NCBI GenBank assembly: GCA_017461565.1
Contig: JAFTXQ010000014.1
Coordinates: 1 to 64,000, forward strand
Direction: 5' to 3'
From: Oscillospiraceae bacterium
GTDB lineage: Bacteria; Bacillota; Clostridia; Oscillospirales; Ruminococcaceae
DNA length: 64,000 nucleotides
A program made the translations under genes and the position numbers. The notes beneath the pieces were generated by a model. It saw only the letters and a list, made by a program, of their open reading frames with translations. It made no database searches and had not been told where the DNA came from. Below are positions 35,195-44,300 of this stretch, one piece after another (position 1 is the first letter of the stretch; each line of letters begins with the position of its first letter).

Positions 35195-37609
35195 ATGGAG
35201 ATCAGAATTGCACTTGCCGGCAACCCAAACTGCGGCAAAACCACGCTTTTCAATGCGCTGACAGGCTCCAACCAGTACGTAGGTAACTGGCCCGGTGTTA
35301 CTGTCGAAAAGAAAGAGGGCAGGCTTAAGGGCGAAAAGGATGTTATAATAACAGACCTTCCCGGTATCTACTCGCTGTCCCCCTACACTCTCGAGGAGGT
35401 GGTCGCAAGAAACTACCTTATCGGCGAGCGTCCCGAGGCTATCCTCAATATAATCGACGGTACCAACCTTGAAAGAAACCTGTACCTCACCACCCAGCTT
35501 GTTGAGATAGGCATCCCCGTTGTGGTTGCCATCAACATGATGGACATCGTGAAGAAGAACGGTGACAGGATAGACATAGCGCAGCTTTCAAAGCAGCTTG
35601 GCTGTGAGGTGTGCGAGATATCCGCCCTTAAGGGCACAGGCATCACCGAGGCTGCTGAAAAGGCTGTGGCAGCCGCAAAGAACGAAAAGCCCATGCGACC
35701 CCAGCACAACTTCAGCGGTGCCGTGGAGCACGCCATCGCCCATATCGAGGAGGCGTTCCTGCACGACATCCCCGAGGAGCAGCAGAGATGGTACGCCATC
35801 AAGATATTCGAGCGTGACGAAAAGGTGCTGGAGATACTGAACATCCCCGCAGCGAAGATGGAGCATATAGAAAAGGACATCGCCGCTGCCGAGGAGGAGA
35901 TGGACGATGACAGCGAGAGCATCATCACCAACGAGCGTTACATCTACATAGCAAACATCCTCAAGGGTTGTTACAAGAAAAAGAACAAGGGCGGTCTTAC
36001 AACCTCCGATAAGATAGACAAGATAGTTACAAACCGTATCCTTGCACTGCCTATCTTTGCAGTGATAATGTTCCTTGTTTACTACATCGCAGTTACAACG
36101 GTGGGTACATGGGTAACGGACTGGACCAATGACGGCCTGTTCGGTGACGGTTTCCACCTGTTCAATATCGGTGCAAGCGAGTATGAGGACGCTGTTTCCG
36201 CCTATGCTGAGGAGAACATCTTCTCCGAGGGGCTTACAGCACTTGTACAGTCTGCCGCTGACGCTGAGGTAGTGGGCGCAGATGAGATACTCGGCGTAGT
36301 TGAGGAGGCTGACTTCGGCGGCTTTGAGGAGGCTTACGGAAGCTACGGCGACGCCCTCGCCAAGGCAGGCTTTGACGTAGGCGCACTTGTTGACGAGGCT
36401 ATCGAAAGCGAGGATATGCCCTCTCCCGACGCCTACGGCGTATGGGTACCCGGTGTTCCCGTGCTGGCAGAGCAGGGACTTGACGCCATCGGCTGTGCCG
36501 ACTGGCTCAAGAGCCTTGTGCTTGACGGTATCATCGCAGGTGTTGGCGGAGTTCTCGGCTTTGTTCCGCAGATACTCGTACTGTTCATCCTGCTGGGCTT
36601 CCTGGAGTCCTGCGGCTACATGGCACGTGTTGCGTTTGTTATGGACAGGATATTCAGAAAGTTCGGTCTTTCGGGCAAGTCCTTTATTCCCATGCTGGTA
36701 GGCGTAGGCTGTGGCGTTCCCGGTATCATGGCATCCCGTACCATCGAGAACGAGCGTGACCGCCGCATGACCATCATGACCACAACATTCATCCCCTGCG
36801 GTGCAAAGATGCCCATCATCGCGCTTATCGCAGGCGCACTGTTCGGAAATGCGTGGTGGGTGGCTCCCAGTGCGTTCTTCATCGGCTGTGCCGCTATCAT
36901 CGTCAGCGGTATCATGCTCAAGAAAACAAAGATGTTCGCAGGCGACCCCGCTCCCTTTGTAATGGAGCTTCCTGCATATCATCTGCCCACTGTCGGCACA
37001 GTTCTTCGTTCCATGTGGGAGCGTGGCTGGTCCTTTATCAAAAAGGCAGGCACGATCATCCTGTTGTCCACTGTTATCCTCTGGGCAGGCGCAGTGTTCG
37101 GTCAGCTTCCCGACGGCGGTTTCGGTATGTCCCTTGAGGGCGGCGAGGGCTTCGTAAGCATCCTTGATATGATCGGCGGCGCTATCTGCTGGCTGTTCGC
37201 GCCTCTCGGCTTTGGCGAGCCTACTGCGGCAGTGGCTACCATCATGGGTCTTGTTGCAAAGGAGGAGGTAGTTGCGGTATTCGGCGTTACCGACTTCATG
37301 GGCATGACTCAGCTTGCAGGCTATTCGTTCCTTATCTTCAACCTGTTGTGTGCACCCTGCTTTGCGGCTATGGGCGCTATCAGACGTGAGATGAACAACG
37401 CAAAGTGGACCGCATTCGCCATCACATATCAGTGCGTATTCGCTTATGCGATCTCCCTTATCGTATACCAGTTCGGTCTGCTGTTCACAGGTGCTGTGAA
37501 CGTTATCGGTCTGATCTTTGCAGTGCTTGTGCTTGCAGGTATTTGCTTCCAGCTGTTCAGACCCTATACAGAGAGCACAAAGCTCACAAAGAAAGTAAAG
37601 GTAAAGTAA
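35195..37609 (+). CDS. feoB: Ferrous iron transport protein B
   Basis: 804 residues. N-terminal GTPase: G1 GNPNCGKTT (9-17), G2 near GVTVEKKEG, G3 DLPG, G4 shifted to NMMD. Then an insertion-dissociation region and the membrane core with two inverted Gate repeats (CGAKMPIIALIAG; CFAAMGAIRREMN). Moves Fe(II) across the membrane. Residues about 310-425 are an acidic Ala/Glu-rich segment between the first membrane helices that is longer than in common FeoB. ATG at 35195 follows AAGGAG. Confidence 0.95.
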   Translation: MEIRIALAGNPNCGKTTLFNALTGSNQYVGNWPGVTVEKKEGRLKGEKDVIITDLPGIYSLSPYTLEEVVARNYLIGERPEAILNIIDGTNLERNLYLTTQLVEIGIPVVVAINMMDIVKKNGDRIDIAQLSKQLGCEVCEISALKGTGITEAAEKAVAAAKNEKPMRPQHNFSGAVEHAIAHIEEAFLHDIPEEQQRWYAIKIFERDEKVLEILNIPAAKMEHIEKDIAAAEEEMDDDSESIITNERYIYIANILKGCYKKKNKGGLTTSDKIDKIVTNRILALPIFAVIMFLVYYIAVTTVGTWVTDWTNDGLFGDGFHLFNIGASEYEDAVSAYAEENIFSEGLTALVQSAADAEVVGADEILGVVEEADFGGFEEAYGSYGDALAKAGFDVGALVDEAIESEDMPSPDAYGVWVPGVPVLAEQGLDAIGCADWLKSLVLDGIIAGVGGVLGFVPQILVLFILLGFLESCGYMARVAFVMDRIFRKFGLSGKSFIPMLVGVGCGVPGIMASRTIENERDRRMTIMTTTFIPCGAKMPIIALIAGALFGNAWWVAPSAFFIGCAAIIVSGIMLKKTKMFAGDPAPFVMELPAYHLPTVGTVLRSMWERGWSFIKKAGTIILLSTVILWAGAVFGQLPDGGFGMSLEGGEGFVSILDMIGGAICWLFAPLGFGEPTAAVATIMGLVAKEEVVAVFGVTDFMGMTQLAGYSFLIFNLLCAPCFAAMGAIRREMNNAKWTAFAITYQCVFAYAISLIVYQFGLLFTGAVNVIGLIFAVLVLAGICFQLFRPYTESTKLTKKVKVK

Positions 37610-37670
37610 GCTTACACGGGCGTGGGGCGGCTGATGACGTCCCACTGTTCCCGCATGAGGAGGTGTGGTA

Positions 37671-37868
37671 ATGCCTGAGTTTATCGTAAACAACATCGGT
37701 ACAATAGTTGTAGGGCTTCTGGTGCTGGCGGTGCTTGCGCTGGCGGCATGGAAGATGATATCGGACAAAAAGCAGGGGAGATCCTCCTGCGGCGGAGGAT
37801 GCTCGGGCTGTCCCAATGCGGGGCTGTGCCACGCACAGCATGACGAAAAAACGGAGAAAAAATGCTGA
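37671..37868 (+). CDS. FeoB-associated Cys-rich membrane protein
   Basis: 65 residues. One N-terminal membrane helix (about 8-27) then a cytoplasmic Cys-rich tail: SSCGGGCSGCPNAGLCHAQ. Such peptides commonly follow feoB in Firmicutes and are thought to bind iron or an Fe-S cluster at the channel exit. ATG at 37671 has GAGGAGG seven bases upstream. Overlaps the next gene by seven bases. Confidence 0.88.
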   Translation: MPEFIVNNIGTIVVGLLVLAVLALAAWKMISDKKQGRSSCGGGCSGCPNAGLCHAQHDEKTEKKC

Positions 37869-38257
37869 CAGACACACAGAAGAAGTATCTTCTGGCCATA
37901 TACAGGCTGGGAAATAACGGTATGCGTGTGCGCTCCACCGAGGTATCCGACCTGCTGGGAGTCAGCAAGGCAAGCACCGCTAAGATGTCCCGACGGCTTA
38001 TTGACGACGGCTACATCGAAAAGGCTCCCTACGGCAGTATAACGCTTACGGAGCAGGGTATAAAGGCGGCGAACATGCTTTATACAAGCCAGGTGGTGCT
38101 GTGCGATTTCCTTGAAAAGCGTGTGGGCATCCCAGCCGATACGGCGGAGGCGGACTCGGTAACGATGGTCACGGATATTTCGGAGGAAACTGTGGATAAG
38201 CTCGTGCGCTACGCACTGGGAGGTAGGATATGCCCGAATGGACAGGCACAGCCTTAG
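37862..38257 (+). CDS. DtxR/MntR-fold transcriptional regulator with degenerate metal site
   Basis: 131 residues. N-terminal winged helix (KKYLLAIYRLGNNGMRVRSTEVSDLLGVSKASTAKMSRRLIDDGYIEK) is clearly DtxR-like, followed by the dimerisation helices. Aligned by eye with MntR, the metal ligands are missing: Asp/Glu of the first helix become Lys/Leu (KKYLL), and the C-terminal E-x2-E-H becomes V-x2-V-T (SVTMVTD). It probably binds the three feo palindromes, but iron sensing by the usual route is doubtful. Overlaps both neighbours (7 and 28 bases). Confidence 0.85.
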   Translation: MLTDTQKKYLLAIYRLGNNGMRVRSTEVSDLLGVSKASTAKMSRRLIDDGYIEKAPYGSITLTEQGIKAANMLYTSQVVLCDFLEKRVGIPADTAEADSVTMVTDISEETVDKLVRYALGGRICPNGQAQP

Positions 38258-38604
38258 TTATCGTCGTTATCGCGGCGATATGCGCAGTTGCTGTGATAAG
38301 CTACGTAAAGAAACTCTCAAAGGGCTGCTGCGGCACGGGTGCCGACAAGGAGAAGCGCATCATGGCACAGCAGGGCGATATGTCGTATCATTATACGGTC
38401 GAAGTCGACGGTATGAGCTGCGAAAAATGCGCCATCCGTGTGGAGAACGGCTTCAACCGTCAGCAGGGCATCAGCGCAAGGGTGGATCTTAAGGCAGGCA
38501 CCGCCGAGATACGCTCCGAAAAGCCTCTTGCCGAGCTTATTATCAGAAAGACAATAGTCGAGCTCGGATATACTACGGGCAGGCTTACAGAGCACGATAG
38601 ATAG
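38230..38604 (+). CDS. Membrane-anchored heavy-metal-associated (HMA) domain protein
   Basis: 124 residues. One membrane helix (about 7-26), then a positively charged stretch with a Cys-Cys pair (KGCCGTG), then an HMA domain with the metal-binding loop MSCEKC at about residue 62. HMA domains usually handle Cu(I) or similar soft metals. GGGAGGTAGGAT precedes the ATG. The long overlap with the regulator gene indicates translational coupling. Its role in an iron operon is unknown. Confidence 0.85.
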   Translation: MPEWTGTALVIVVIAAICAVAVISYVKKLSKGCCGTGADKEKRIMAQQGDMSYHYTVEVDGMSCEKCAIRVENGFNRQQGISARVDLKAGTAEIRSEKPLAELIIRKTIVELGYTTGRLTEHDR

Positions 38605-38605
38605 G

Positions 38606-38646
38606 AAATGCACCCGAAAACGGTATTTTTCGGGTGCATTTTTTAT
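38606..38646 (+). terminator. feo operon terminator
   Basis: AAATGCACCCGAAAA and TTTTTCGGGTGCATTT form a 15-base stem around CGGTA, with a T-run: very strong. Confidence 0.93.
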
Positions 38647-38748
38647 GTAGATATACTTATTATATAGCTGTCTCGGAATAATAACGTTTTATTCGACAGT
38701 TGGAGAGGAGGTTTTTTGTTGCAAATCAACAAAAATACTTTTATCCAC

Positions 38749-38777
38749 TTGAAATAATTGATAGAAAATGCTATTAT
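38749..38777 (+). promoter_or_regulatory. Promoter for the chemoreceptor gene
   Basis: TTGAAA (38749-38754), 17-base spacer, TATTAT (38772-38777). The 140 bases before it hold only an imperfect inverted repeat (GAATAA...TTATTC, 38676-38696). Confidence 0.75.
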
Positions 38778-38825
38778 ATATAATAAGCATAATTATATAA
38801 AAATTCTTGGGAGGTCTTACCCCTT

Positions 38826-41429
38826 ATGAAGAAAAAATTTAATCCCGATATGTCGGAGGATAAAGCAAAGAACATCGCCACTCCTGCTGCATACGATGAT
38901 AAGTATGCCATGGATGACGAGGTCTCCGGCATCAGAGCCATAAAGACAGATATCGCTTCTGCTGAGGGGCCTGCAAAGATCGAAAAGCCCGAAAAGGCTG
39001 AAAAACCTGCTAGGACTGAAAAGGTTGAAAAGGCTGACAAATCCGAAAAGACAGAGAAAGCCGAAAAGACAGAGAAAGCCGAAAAGTCCGAAAAGAAGTC
39101 CTTCAAGGGATGGGGCAAGAAGTCTGAAACCAAAAAGGCGGAAAAACCTGTTGAAAAAGCAGAGGATATCCCTGCCAAAGTGTCAGAGCCTGCCGCAGAA
39201 GAGCAGACATCATCCGCAACAGAAGCTACTGTTGCCGATGTCATTGCAGAGGACACTGTTGTGGATAATATTGCTACCGATGCCGTAGCTCAAGAGGCGG
39301 ATGTCATTGCTGATGTAGCTGATGTGGCAGAGGAGATTACCGCCGAGACAGCTGCCGCAGATGATGTGGTCTCTGAGGTTCAGGCTGAAAAGCCCGTTAA
39401 AAAGAAGAAGTTTGCGCCTGTCGCTTTCATTAAAAACCTGTTCAAGAGTGATGACAGCGGCATCAAGCTTGAAAAGGGCAGCACCAAGATCAAGAACAGG
39501 ATCTTGAAGCTTACCGTACTGAGCGTTGTTGCTTCAGTCATCGTATTACAAGCATATTCCATCTTCAGTACGATAAACTCTTACAATAATTCTTATACCG
39601 AGCAGGCTCAGGCGCTGGTTACATCCTACCAGACCACGATCAACACAAAGCTTGACGCACTGTTTACGCAGCTCAACAGCGTAAAGTCCAATCCATCCGT
39701 TACCAATGCCACAAATCCCAATCTTGAAATAGGCACACGTAAGATGGCTATGACCCAGGCGGCAAGTGCTACCATGTTCAAGTGGCTTGACCTTGCGGAT
39801 AAGCAGGGCGAGACACTGGTTAAAACAAATATTGCTGACCGTGAGTACTTCCAGCGTGCTCTCGGCGGTCTGAATACACTGTCTTCTCCTCTTGTGAGAC
39901 GTATGTCTGATACAGACGCCGCTGACGACTTCGTAATGATACTTGCGGCAAAGTTCCTCAACGAAAACTTCTCAGGTGTTATCACAGGCGGTGTCAAGCC
40001 CGAGGAGTTCTCCGAGGGTCTGGACAGCATCTCTGAGGGTAATAACGTTGTCGTTCTTGATAAGCACGGTGTAGTTGTCGGCGCTTCCGATATGTCGCTG
40101 GTCATGGAGTCTGTTACCTACAAGGACAATGCAGACGGTGGTCTTGCATCCCTCGCAAACGCTATGATGTCCAACGAGGCCGGCACCATCCGCTATAACT
40201 CCAACGGTACTGAGTATCTTGCGGCTTACAGCCCGATCGAGCTTACAGACGGCTGGACAATCGCAGTAAGCCTTAATTACAATACTGTTGTTTCCGATAT
40301 CATCATAAGCCTTGTGGTATCTCTTGTTATTTCTCTTATCGTTATCGTTGTGACTGTTGCGATCGCTATCGGCGTGTCTAATAAGATATCCAAGCCTATC
40401 ACAGTTACAGCAGGCAGACTCAAGAAGCTGTCCGAGGGCGACATCTCCACAGAGTTTTCCATCAATGCTCCTAAGGATGAGACAAAGGTACTTACAGATT
40501 CGCTCAGCGACACGATCACCGAGCTTAACAAGTACATATCCGATATCAAGGCAGTGCTTGCCGAGATCGCTTCCGGCAATCTTACAGCAAAGTCTTCTAT
40601 CGAGTATAAGGGCGACTTCGTTGCTCTCGGCGAGTCATTGGAGCAGATCACAAGCTCCCTCAACGAATCCTTTACTGCCGTTAAGGACAGCGTTGACACG
40701 TTTAAGTCGGGTGCTGCTCAGGTTGCAGACGGCTCCAAGCATCTGTCCGATACAGCCACCAAGGAGGCTGAGGCAGTCGATGAGATCCTGTCCACTATCG
40801 GCGGTATTACAGATAAGGCTAACGCTACCGCTCAGGTATCCCAGAAGGTACTTGGCATCACAAACGAGGCTAACGATAACGCACAGCGTGGTGCAGACAT
40901 GATGAAGGAGCTGCTTGCAGCTATCGAGAACATCCGTGAGAGATCCAATGCTATCAGCGCTATCATCAAGACTATTGACAACATCGCATTCCAGACAAAT
41001 ATCCTTGCCCTCAACGCTTCTATCGAGGCTGCAAGAGCAGGTGAGGCAGGCCGTGGCTTCTCCGTAGTTGCGGAGGAGGTCGGCAACCTTGCGAATATGT
41101 CTGCTGATGCAGTTAAGCAGACCTCCGTTCTTATCAACGATACCATCAATGCCGTTAAGCAGGGTACTGAGATCGCTGACAGGGCTGAGAACTCCATCAA
41201 GACCATCGCTGCTGATGTCAACGAGGTCGCAAGCTACATGGAGGACATCGTAACAGCTGCAAATGAGCAGAACGTTGCGGTAGAGCAGATAACAGTGGGA
41301 ATGAACCGTATTGACGCAGGAATGCACACCACCACCGCCACAGCGGAAGAGTCTGCTGCATCCAGCGAGCAGCTTTCAAATCTGGCTATCTCGCTTGCAA
41401 ATCAGGTTGAGCGTTTCAAGACAGAATGA
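38826..41429 (+). CDS. Methyl-accepting chemotaxis protein with long charged N-terminal extension
   Basis: 867 residues. C-terminal half is a standard receptor: membrane helices at about 227-250 and 488-512, an extracellular dCache-like sensor between them, HAMP (about 512-565) and a signalling hairpin with tip [35 protein letters not shown] (about 720-758). The first 225 residues are cytoplasmic and disordered-looking: KxEKxEK repeats at about 52-113, then an Ala/Asp/Val/Glu-rich stretch. Receptors normally start at the first membrane helix, so this extension is odd. Ligand unknown. Confidence 0.9.
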   Translation: MKKKFNPDMSEDKAKNIATPAAYDDKYAMDDEVSGIRAIKTDIASAEGPAKIEKPEKAEKPARTEKVEKADKSEKTEKAEKTEKAEKSEKKSFKGWGKKSETKKAEKPVEKAEDIPAKVSEPAAEEQTSSATEATVADVIAEDTVVDNIATDAVAQEADVIADVADVAEEITAETAAADDVVSEVQAEKPVKKKKFAPVAFIKNLFKSDDSGIKLEKGSTKIKNRILKLTVLSVVASVIVLQAYSIFSTINSYNNSYTEQAQALVTSYQTTINTKLDALFTQLNSVKSNPSVTNATNPNLEIGTRKMAMTQAASATMFKWLDLADKQGETLVKTNIADREYFQRALGGLNTLSSPLVRRMSDTDAADDFVMILAAKFLNENFSGVITGGVKPEEFSEGLDSISEGNNVVVLDKHGVVVGASDMSLVMESVTYKDNADGGLASLANAMMSNEAGTIRYNSNGTEYLAAYSPIELTDGWTIAVSLNYNTVVSDIIISLVVSLVISLIVIVVTVAIAIGVSNKISKPITVTAGRLKKLSEGDISTEFSINAPKDETKVLTDSLSDTITELNKYISDIKAVLAEIASGNLTAKSSIEYKGDFVALGESLEQITSSLNESFTAVKDSVDTFKSGAAQVADGSKHLSDTATKEAEAVDEILSTIGGITDKANATAQVSQKVLGITNEANDNAQRGADMMKELLAAIENIRERSNAISAIIKTIDNIAFQTNILALNASIEAARAGEAGRGFSVVAEEVGNLANMSADAVKQTSVLINDTINAVKQGTEIADRAENSIKTIAADVNEVASYMEDIVTAANEQNVAVEQITVGMNRIDAGMHTTTATAEESAASSEQLSNLAISLANQVERFKTE

Positions 41430-41468
41430 CCGAATAACTTCGCTGAAACGTAGTATCTGTAAAAGTAT

Positions 41469-41500
41469 ACGACCCGTGAACTTTTCACGGGTCGTTTTTT
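41469..41500 (+). terminator. Terminator after the chemoreceptor
   Basis: ACGACCCGTGAA (41469-41480), loop CTT, TTCACGGGTCGT (41484-41495), then T-run. Confidence 0.93.
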
Positions 41501-41612
41501 CTATCAGAAGTAGTGCAATATAATGATGCGGTCAGGTTTATGATATGTAAAGGCATGGGCACTGATAAACTCGGCAAAAATACACTTCTAACATATCCTA
41601 TGTTTTCTGATT

Positions 41613-41653
41613 GTAAAAAAAGCCTGAAAAGCTTAGAATTCATTTCAGGCTTT
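41613..41653 (-). terminator. Terminator of the HD-GYP gene
   Basis: On the minus strand AAAGCCTGAAA pairs with TTTCAGGCTTT (41619-41629 / 41643-41653) and is followed by TTTT. Between this and the terminator at 41500, about 110 bases hold nothing I recognise. Confidence 0.85.
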
Positions 41654-41671
41654 GATGGTGTTGTTTGAGGA

Positions 41672-42298
41672 TCAGTGAGCGCTGCAGCATTTGCAGCTGA
41701 GATGCTTGTAATCTTCTGTCAGCTTCTCCCAGTTTTCAAGGGCGATCTTTGCTACGGTTGGGTCGTACATGATGCCGATGTTCTTTTCTATCTCGCAGCG
41801 GCACACTTCGGAGGATAGTGCGTTGCGGTAGGAGCGCCTTGACATCATTGCGTCTATTGAGTCGCACACGGCGATTATTCTTGCGCCAAGGGGTATTTCC
41901 TCGCCCTTTGCTCCGAATGGATAGCCTTTGCCGTCCCACCGCTCGTGGTGGTGAAGAAGAATAGCGGCAATACGAGAAAATTCCTCTGATTTGGACATGA
42001 TTTCTGAGCCTATTTCGGGATGCTTCTTCATGAGCATCCATTCCTCATCGTCAAGCTTTCCTTCTTTAAGCAGTACACGGTCAGGTATACCTATCTTTCC
42101 TATGTCGTGCAGATGTCCTGCAATGTGTATCTCCTGCACCTCATCCTCGGTCATGCCCAGCTTTCTGCTAAGAAAACACGCCATATCGCTGACTCTGCGT
42201 GAGTGGTCGCCGGTGTATGGGTCCCTTGCATCCAGTGCTGAGGTTATACACTCCACAAGGTCGTGGTTTGCGAATTTTTCTTCACACTTGCAGCCCAT
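41672..42298 (-). CDS. HD-GYP domain phosphodiesterase with terminal Cys clusters
   Basis: 208 residues. A compact HD-GYP domain: ALDARDPYTGDHSRRVSDMA, HLHDIGKIGIPD, then HHHERWDGKGYP and the closing DSIDAMMSRRSYR. It likely hydrolyses c-di-GMP (or cGAMP). The termini are unusual: MGCKCEEK at the start and LSCKCCSAH at the end, which could bind metal together or form disulfides. There is no receiver or other sensor domain. Start at 42298 has GGAGGA upstream. Confidence 0.9.
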   Translation of the reverse strand: MGCKCEEKFANHDLVECITSALDARDPYTGDHSRRVSDMACFLSRKLGMTEDEVQEIHIAGHLHDIGKIGIPDRVLLKEGKLDDEEWMLMKKHPEIGSEIMSKSEEFSRIAAILLHHHERWDGKGYPFGAKGEEIPLGARIIAVCDSIDAMMSRRSYRNALSSEVCRCEIEKNIGIMYDPTVAKIALENWEKLTEDYKHLSCKCCSAH

Positions 42299-42366
42299 AT
42301 ATCTTCCTCCTGTGGTTTAATACTAGTGGCTATTCCTTTGCAATTAGAATAGACTAACTGTTATAC

Positions 42367-42395
42367 ATTATACACCTTATCAATGCTATTATCAA
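42367..42395 (-). promoter_or_regulatory. Promoter for the HD-GYP gene
   Basis: Minus strand: TTGATA (42395-42390), 17-base spacer, TATAAT (42372-42367). Confidence 0.75.
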
Positions 42396-42443
42396 GCATA
42401 GTGTGATATTTGTTGAAGCGCCAATTATCCTTTGGCAACAGAA

Positions 42444-42468
42444 AGACCCGTGAAAATATCACGGGTCT
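42444..42468 (-). terminator. Probable terminator of gpmI
   Basis: AGACCCGTGA-aaata-TCACGGGTCT, 10-base stem, 45 bases after gpmI. The T-run on the minus strand is poor (CTTTCTGTT), so efficiency is uncertain. The CCCGTGA stem resembles that of the terminator at 41469. Confidence 0.5.
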
Positions 42469-42512
42469 AATCTTTTTACAGCAGCGACTATTCACTGAGA
42501 AGTCGCATATTA

Positions 42513-44084
42513 TCAGATCATGCTGTCTTCCCAGCACTCGGGAGCGTTAAGACCGAACATCTTTACAACTGTGGGAGCAACGTTTGCAAGACCGTAGCTG
42601 CCATCCTTGATGGTGTATTTAACATCCTTGTCGTAGATGATGAAAGGAACAGGGTTCAGGGAGTGAGCCGTTCTTACATTCACTTCACCCTTCTTGTTCT
42701 TCTCCAGCATCTCGTCAGCGTTGCCGTGGTCAGCGGTAACCAGCATTGTTACACCGTACTCGTCGCAGACATCCTTAAGACGTGCAAGACCGATATCAAC
42801 GGACTCAACACCGATCATTGTTGCCTGCATGGAGCCTGTGTGACCTACCATGTCGCCGTTGGGGAAGTTGCAGCGCAGGAAGTCATATTTCTTGCTCTTG
42901 ATAGCCTCGATGAGAGCGTCTACGATCTCTGCGCTCTTCATCCAGGGACGCTGATCGAAGCTTACATTGTCAGAGGGGATCTCAACATATTCTTCCAGCT
43001 CCTCGCTGAACTTGCCGCTCTTGTTTCCGTTCCAGAAGTAAGTAACGTGACCATACTTCTGTGTCTCGGAGATAGCGTACTGCTTCAGACCTGCGTTTAC
43101 AAACACCTCGGAAAGTGTGTTTGTGATCTCGGGAGGATTTACGAGGAAGCGTGCGGGAAGCTTGAGGTCGCCGTCATACTGGAGCATACCTGCGTAGCAA
43201 ACGTCAAGCTTTGCGCCTCTGTCGAAGTAGTTGAACTCGTCCATATCGAATGCCATAGACATCTCGATAGCACGGTCGCCACGGAAGTTGAACAGGATAA
43301 CGGAGTCGCCGTCAACGATCTTGCCGACAGGCTCGCCGTTCTCTGCGATAACGAATGCAGGCAGATCCTGGTCAGATGCAACGCCTGTCTCGGCAACAAG
43401 AGTGTCGAATGCCTCAATAGCGGAAGCAAACTGTCTGCCCTCGCCCTTAACGTGTGTAGCCCAGCCACGCTCAACCATGGGCCAGTCAGCCTGGTAACGG
43501 TCCATGGTGATCTTCATACGACCACCGCCGGAAGCGATGCGTGCGTCAAAGGAAGCGTCATTAAGCTCTGCAAAAACATCCTCAAGCTGCTTGATATATT
43601 GTCCGCCTGTCAGAGGGGGAACATCACGGCCGTCAAGGAGAGCGTGTACTCTTACCTTGCTTACGCCGTCAGCCTTTGCACGCTTTACCATATTGATAAG
43701 GTGGCTGATGTTGGAGTGAACGTTACCATCGGACAGCAGACCGATAAAGTGCATTGTGCTGTTTTTGTCCTTTGCGTTCTTTGCAAGCTCCTGCCATGCG
43801 GGGGAGTCGTACATCTTGCCGCTCTCGATGGACTCGTTTACGAGCTTTGCACCCTGAGAGTAGATCTGACCGCAACCGAGTGCGTTGTGACCTACCTCTG
43901 AGTTACCCATGTCGTCATCAGTGGGAAGTCCCACAGCATCGCCGTGAGCCTTAAGTCTTGCCATAGGGCAGTTCTCCATCATCCAGTCCAGAGTGGGAGT
44001 GTATGCCTCGGTAACAGCGTCGCCAAGACCTGTCTTGGAAAAGCCGATACCGTCCATTACTACTAATAATACGGGTTTAGCCAT
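42513..44084 (-). CDS. gpmI: 2,3-bisphosphoglycerate-independent phosphoglycerate mutase
   Basis: 523 residues, usual length. Alkaline-phosphatase fold: VVMDGIGFSKTGLGDAV at the N-terminus and nucleophile Ser in DDDMGNSEVGHNALG (about residue 65), with the metal motifs TADHGNADEM near the C-terminus. Interconverts 3- and 2-phosphoglycerate in glycolysis. ATG at 44084 follows AAGGAG. Third gene of the pgk-tpiA-gpmI group. Confidence 0.96.
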   Translation of the reverse strand: MAKPVLLVVMDGIGFSKTGLGDAVTEAYTPTLDWMMENCPMARLKAHGDAVGLPTDDDMGNSEVGHNALGCGQIYSQGAKLVNESIESGKMYDSPAWQELAKNAKDKNSTMHFIGLLSDGNVHSNISHLINMVKRAKADGVSKVRVHALLDGRDVPPLTGGQYIKQLEDVFAELNDASFDARIASGGGRMKITMDRYQADWPMVERGWATHVKGEGRQFASAIEAFDTLVAETGVASDQDLPAFVIAENGEPVGKIVDGDSVILFNFRGDRAIEMSMAFDMDEFNYFDRGAKLDVCYAGMLQYDGDLKLPARFLVNPPEITNTLSEVFVNAGLKQYAISETQKYGHVTYFWNGNKSGKFSEELEEYVEIPSDNVSFDQRPWMKSAEIVDALIEAIKSKKYDFLRCNFPNGDMVGHTGSMQATMIGVESVDIGLARLKDVCDEYGVTMLVTADHGNADEMLEKNKKGEVNVRTAHSLNPVPFIIYDKDVKYTIKDGSYGLANVAPTVVKMFGLNAPECWEDSMI

Positions 44085-44108
44085 GTTTTGTATCTCCTTA
44101 TCGTAAAT

Positions 44109-44140
44109 CATGAATGAGCAAATTCATGATTTGCTCATTT
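44109..44140. repeat. Short palindrome and repeat after tpiA
   Basis: ATCATGAAT-gagcaa-ATTCATGAT (about 44107-44130), with the word TGAGCAAAT repeated in inverse as ATTTGCTCA. Function unknown; could be a processing hairpin between tpiA and gpmI. Confidence 0.45.
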
Positions 44141-44150
44141 TTATAAACAT

Positions 44151-44218
44151 GTAGGGACACGGCTTGCCGTGTCCACAAAAACCATGCTCATACAGGACAC
44201 GGCAAGCCGTGTCCCTAC
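44151..44218. repeat. Inverted pair of GGACACGGC elements (copies 2 and 3)
   Basis: Copy 2 (44151-44174, GTAGGGACACGG...) and copy 3 (44195-44218, ...GTGTCCCTAC) face each other across 20 bases. Together they form one 24-base-arm inverted repeat of which each arm is itself a palindrome. It lies between tpiA and gpmI in the glycolytic transcript. Confidence 0.85.
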
Positions 44219-44300
44219 GAAAAACAAATATTATAAGAACCACACGTCGTTTCCCAAATCAAAGATTTAGACGGCTGAGTGAATCTTGAAATATATGTTA

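Noticed and set aside
35588..37816. 742-codon minus-strand frame across feoB
   Set aside because: Antisense shadow of feoB; composition rich in Cys and His, no recognisable domain.
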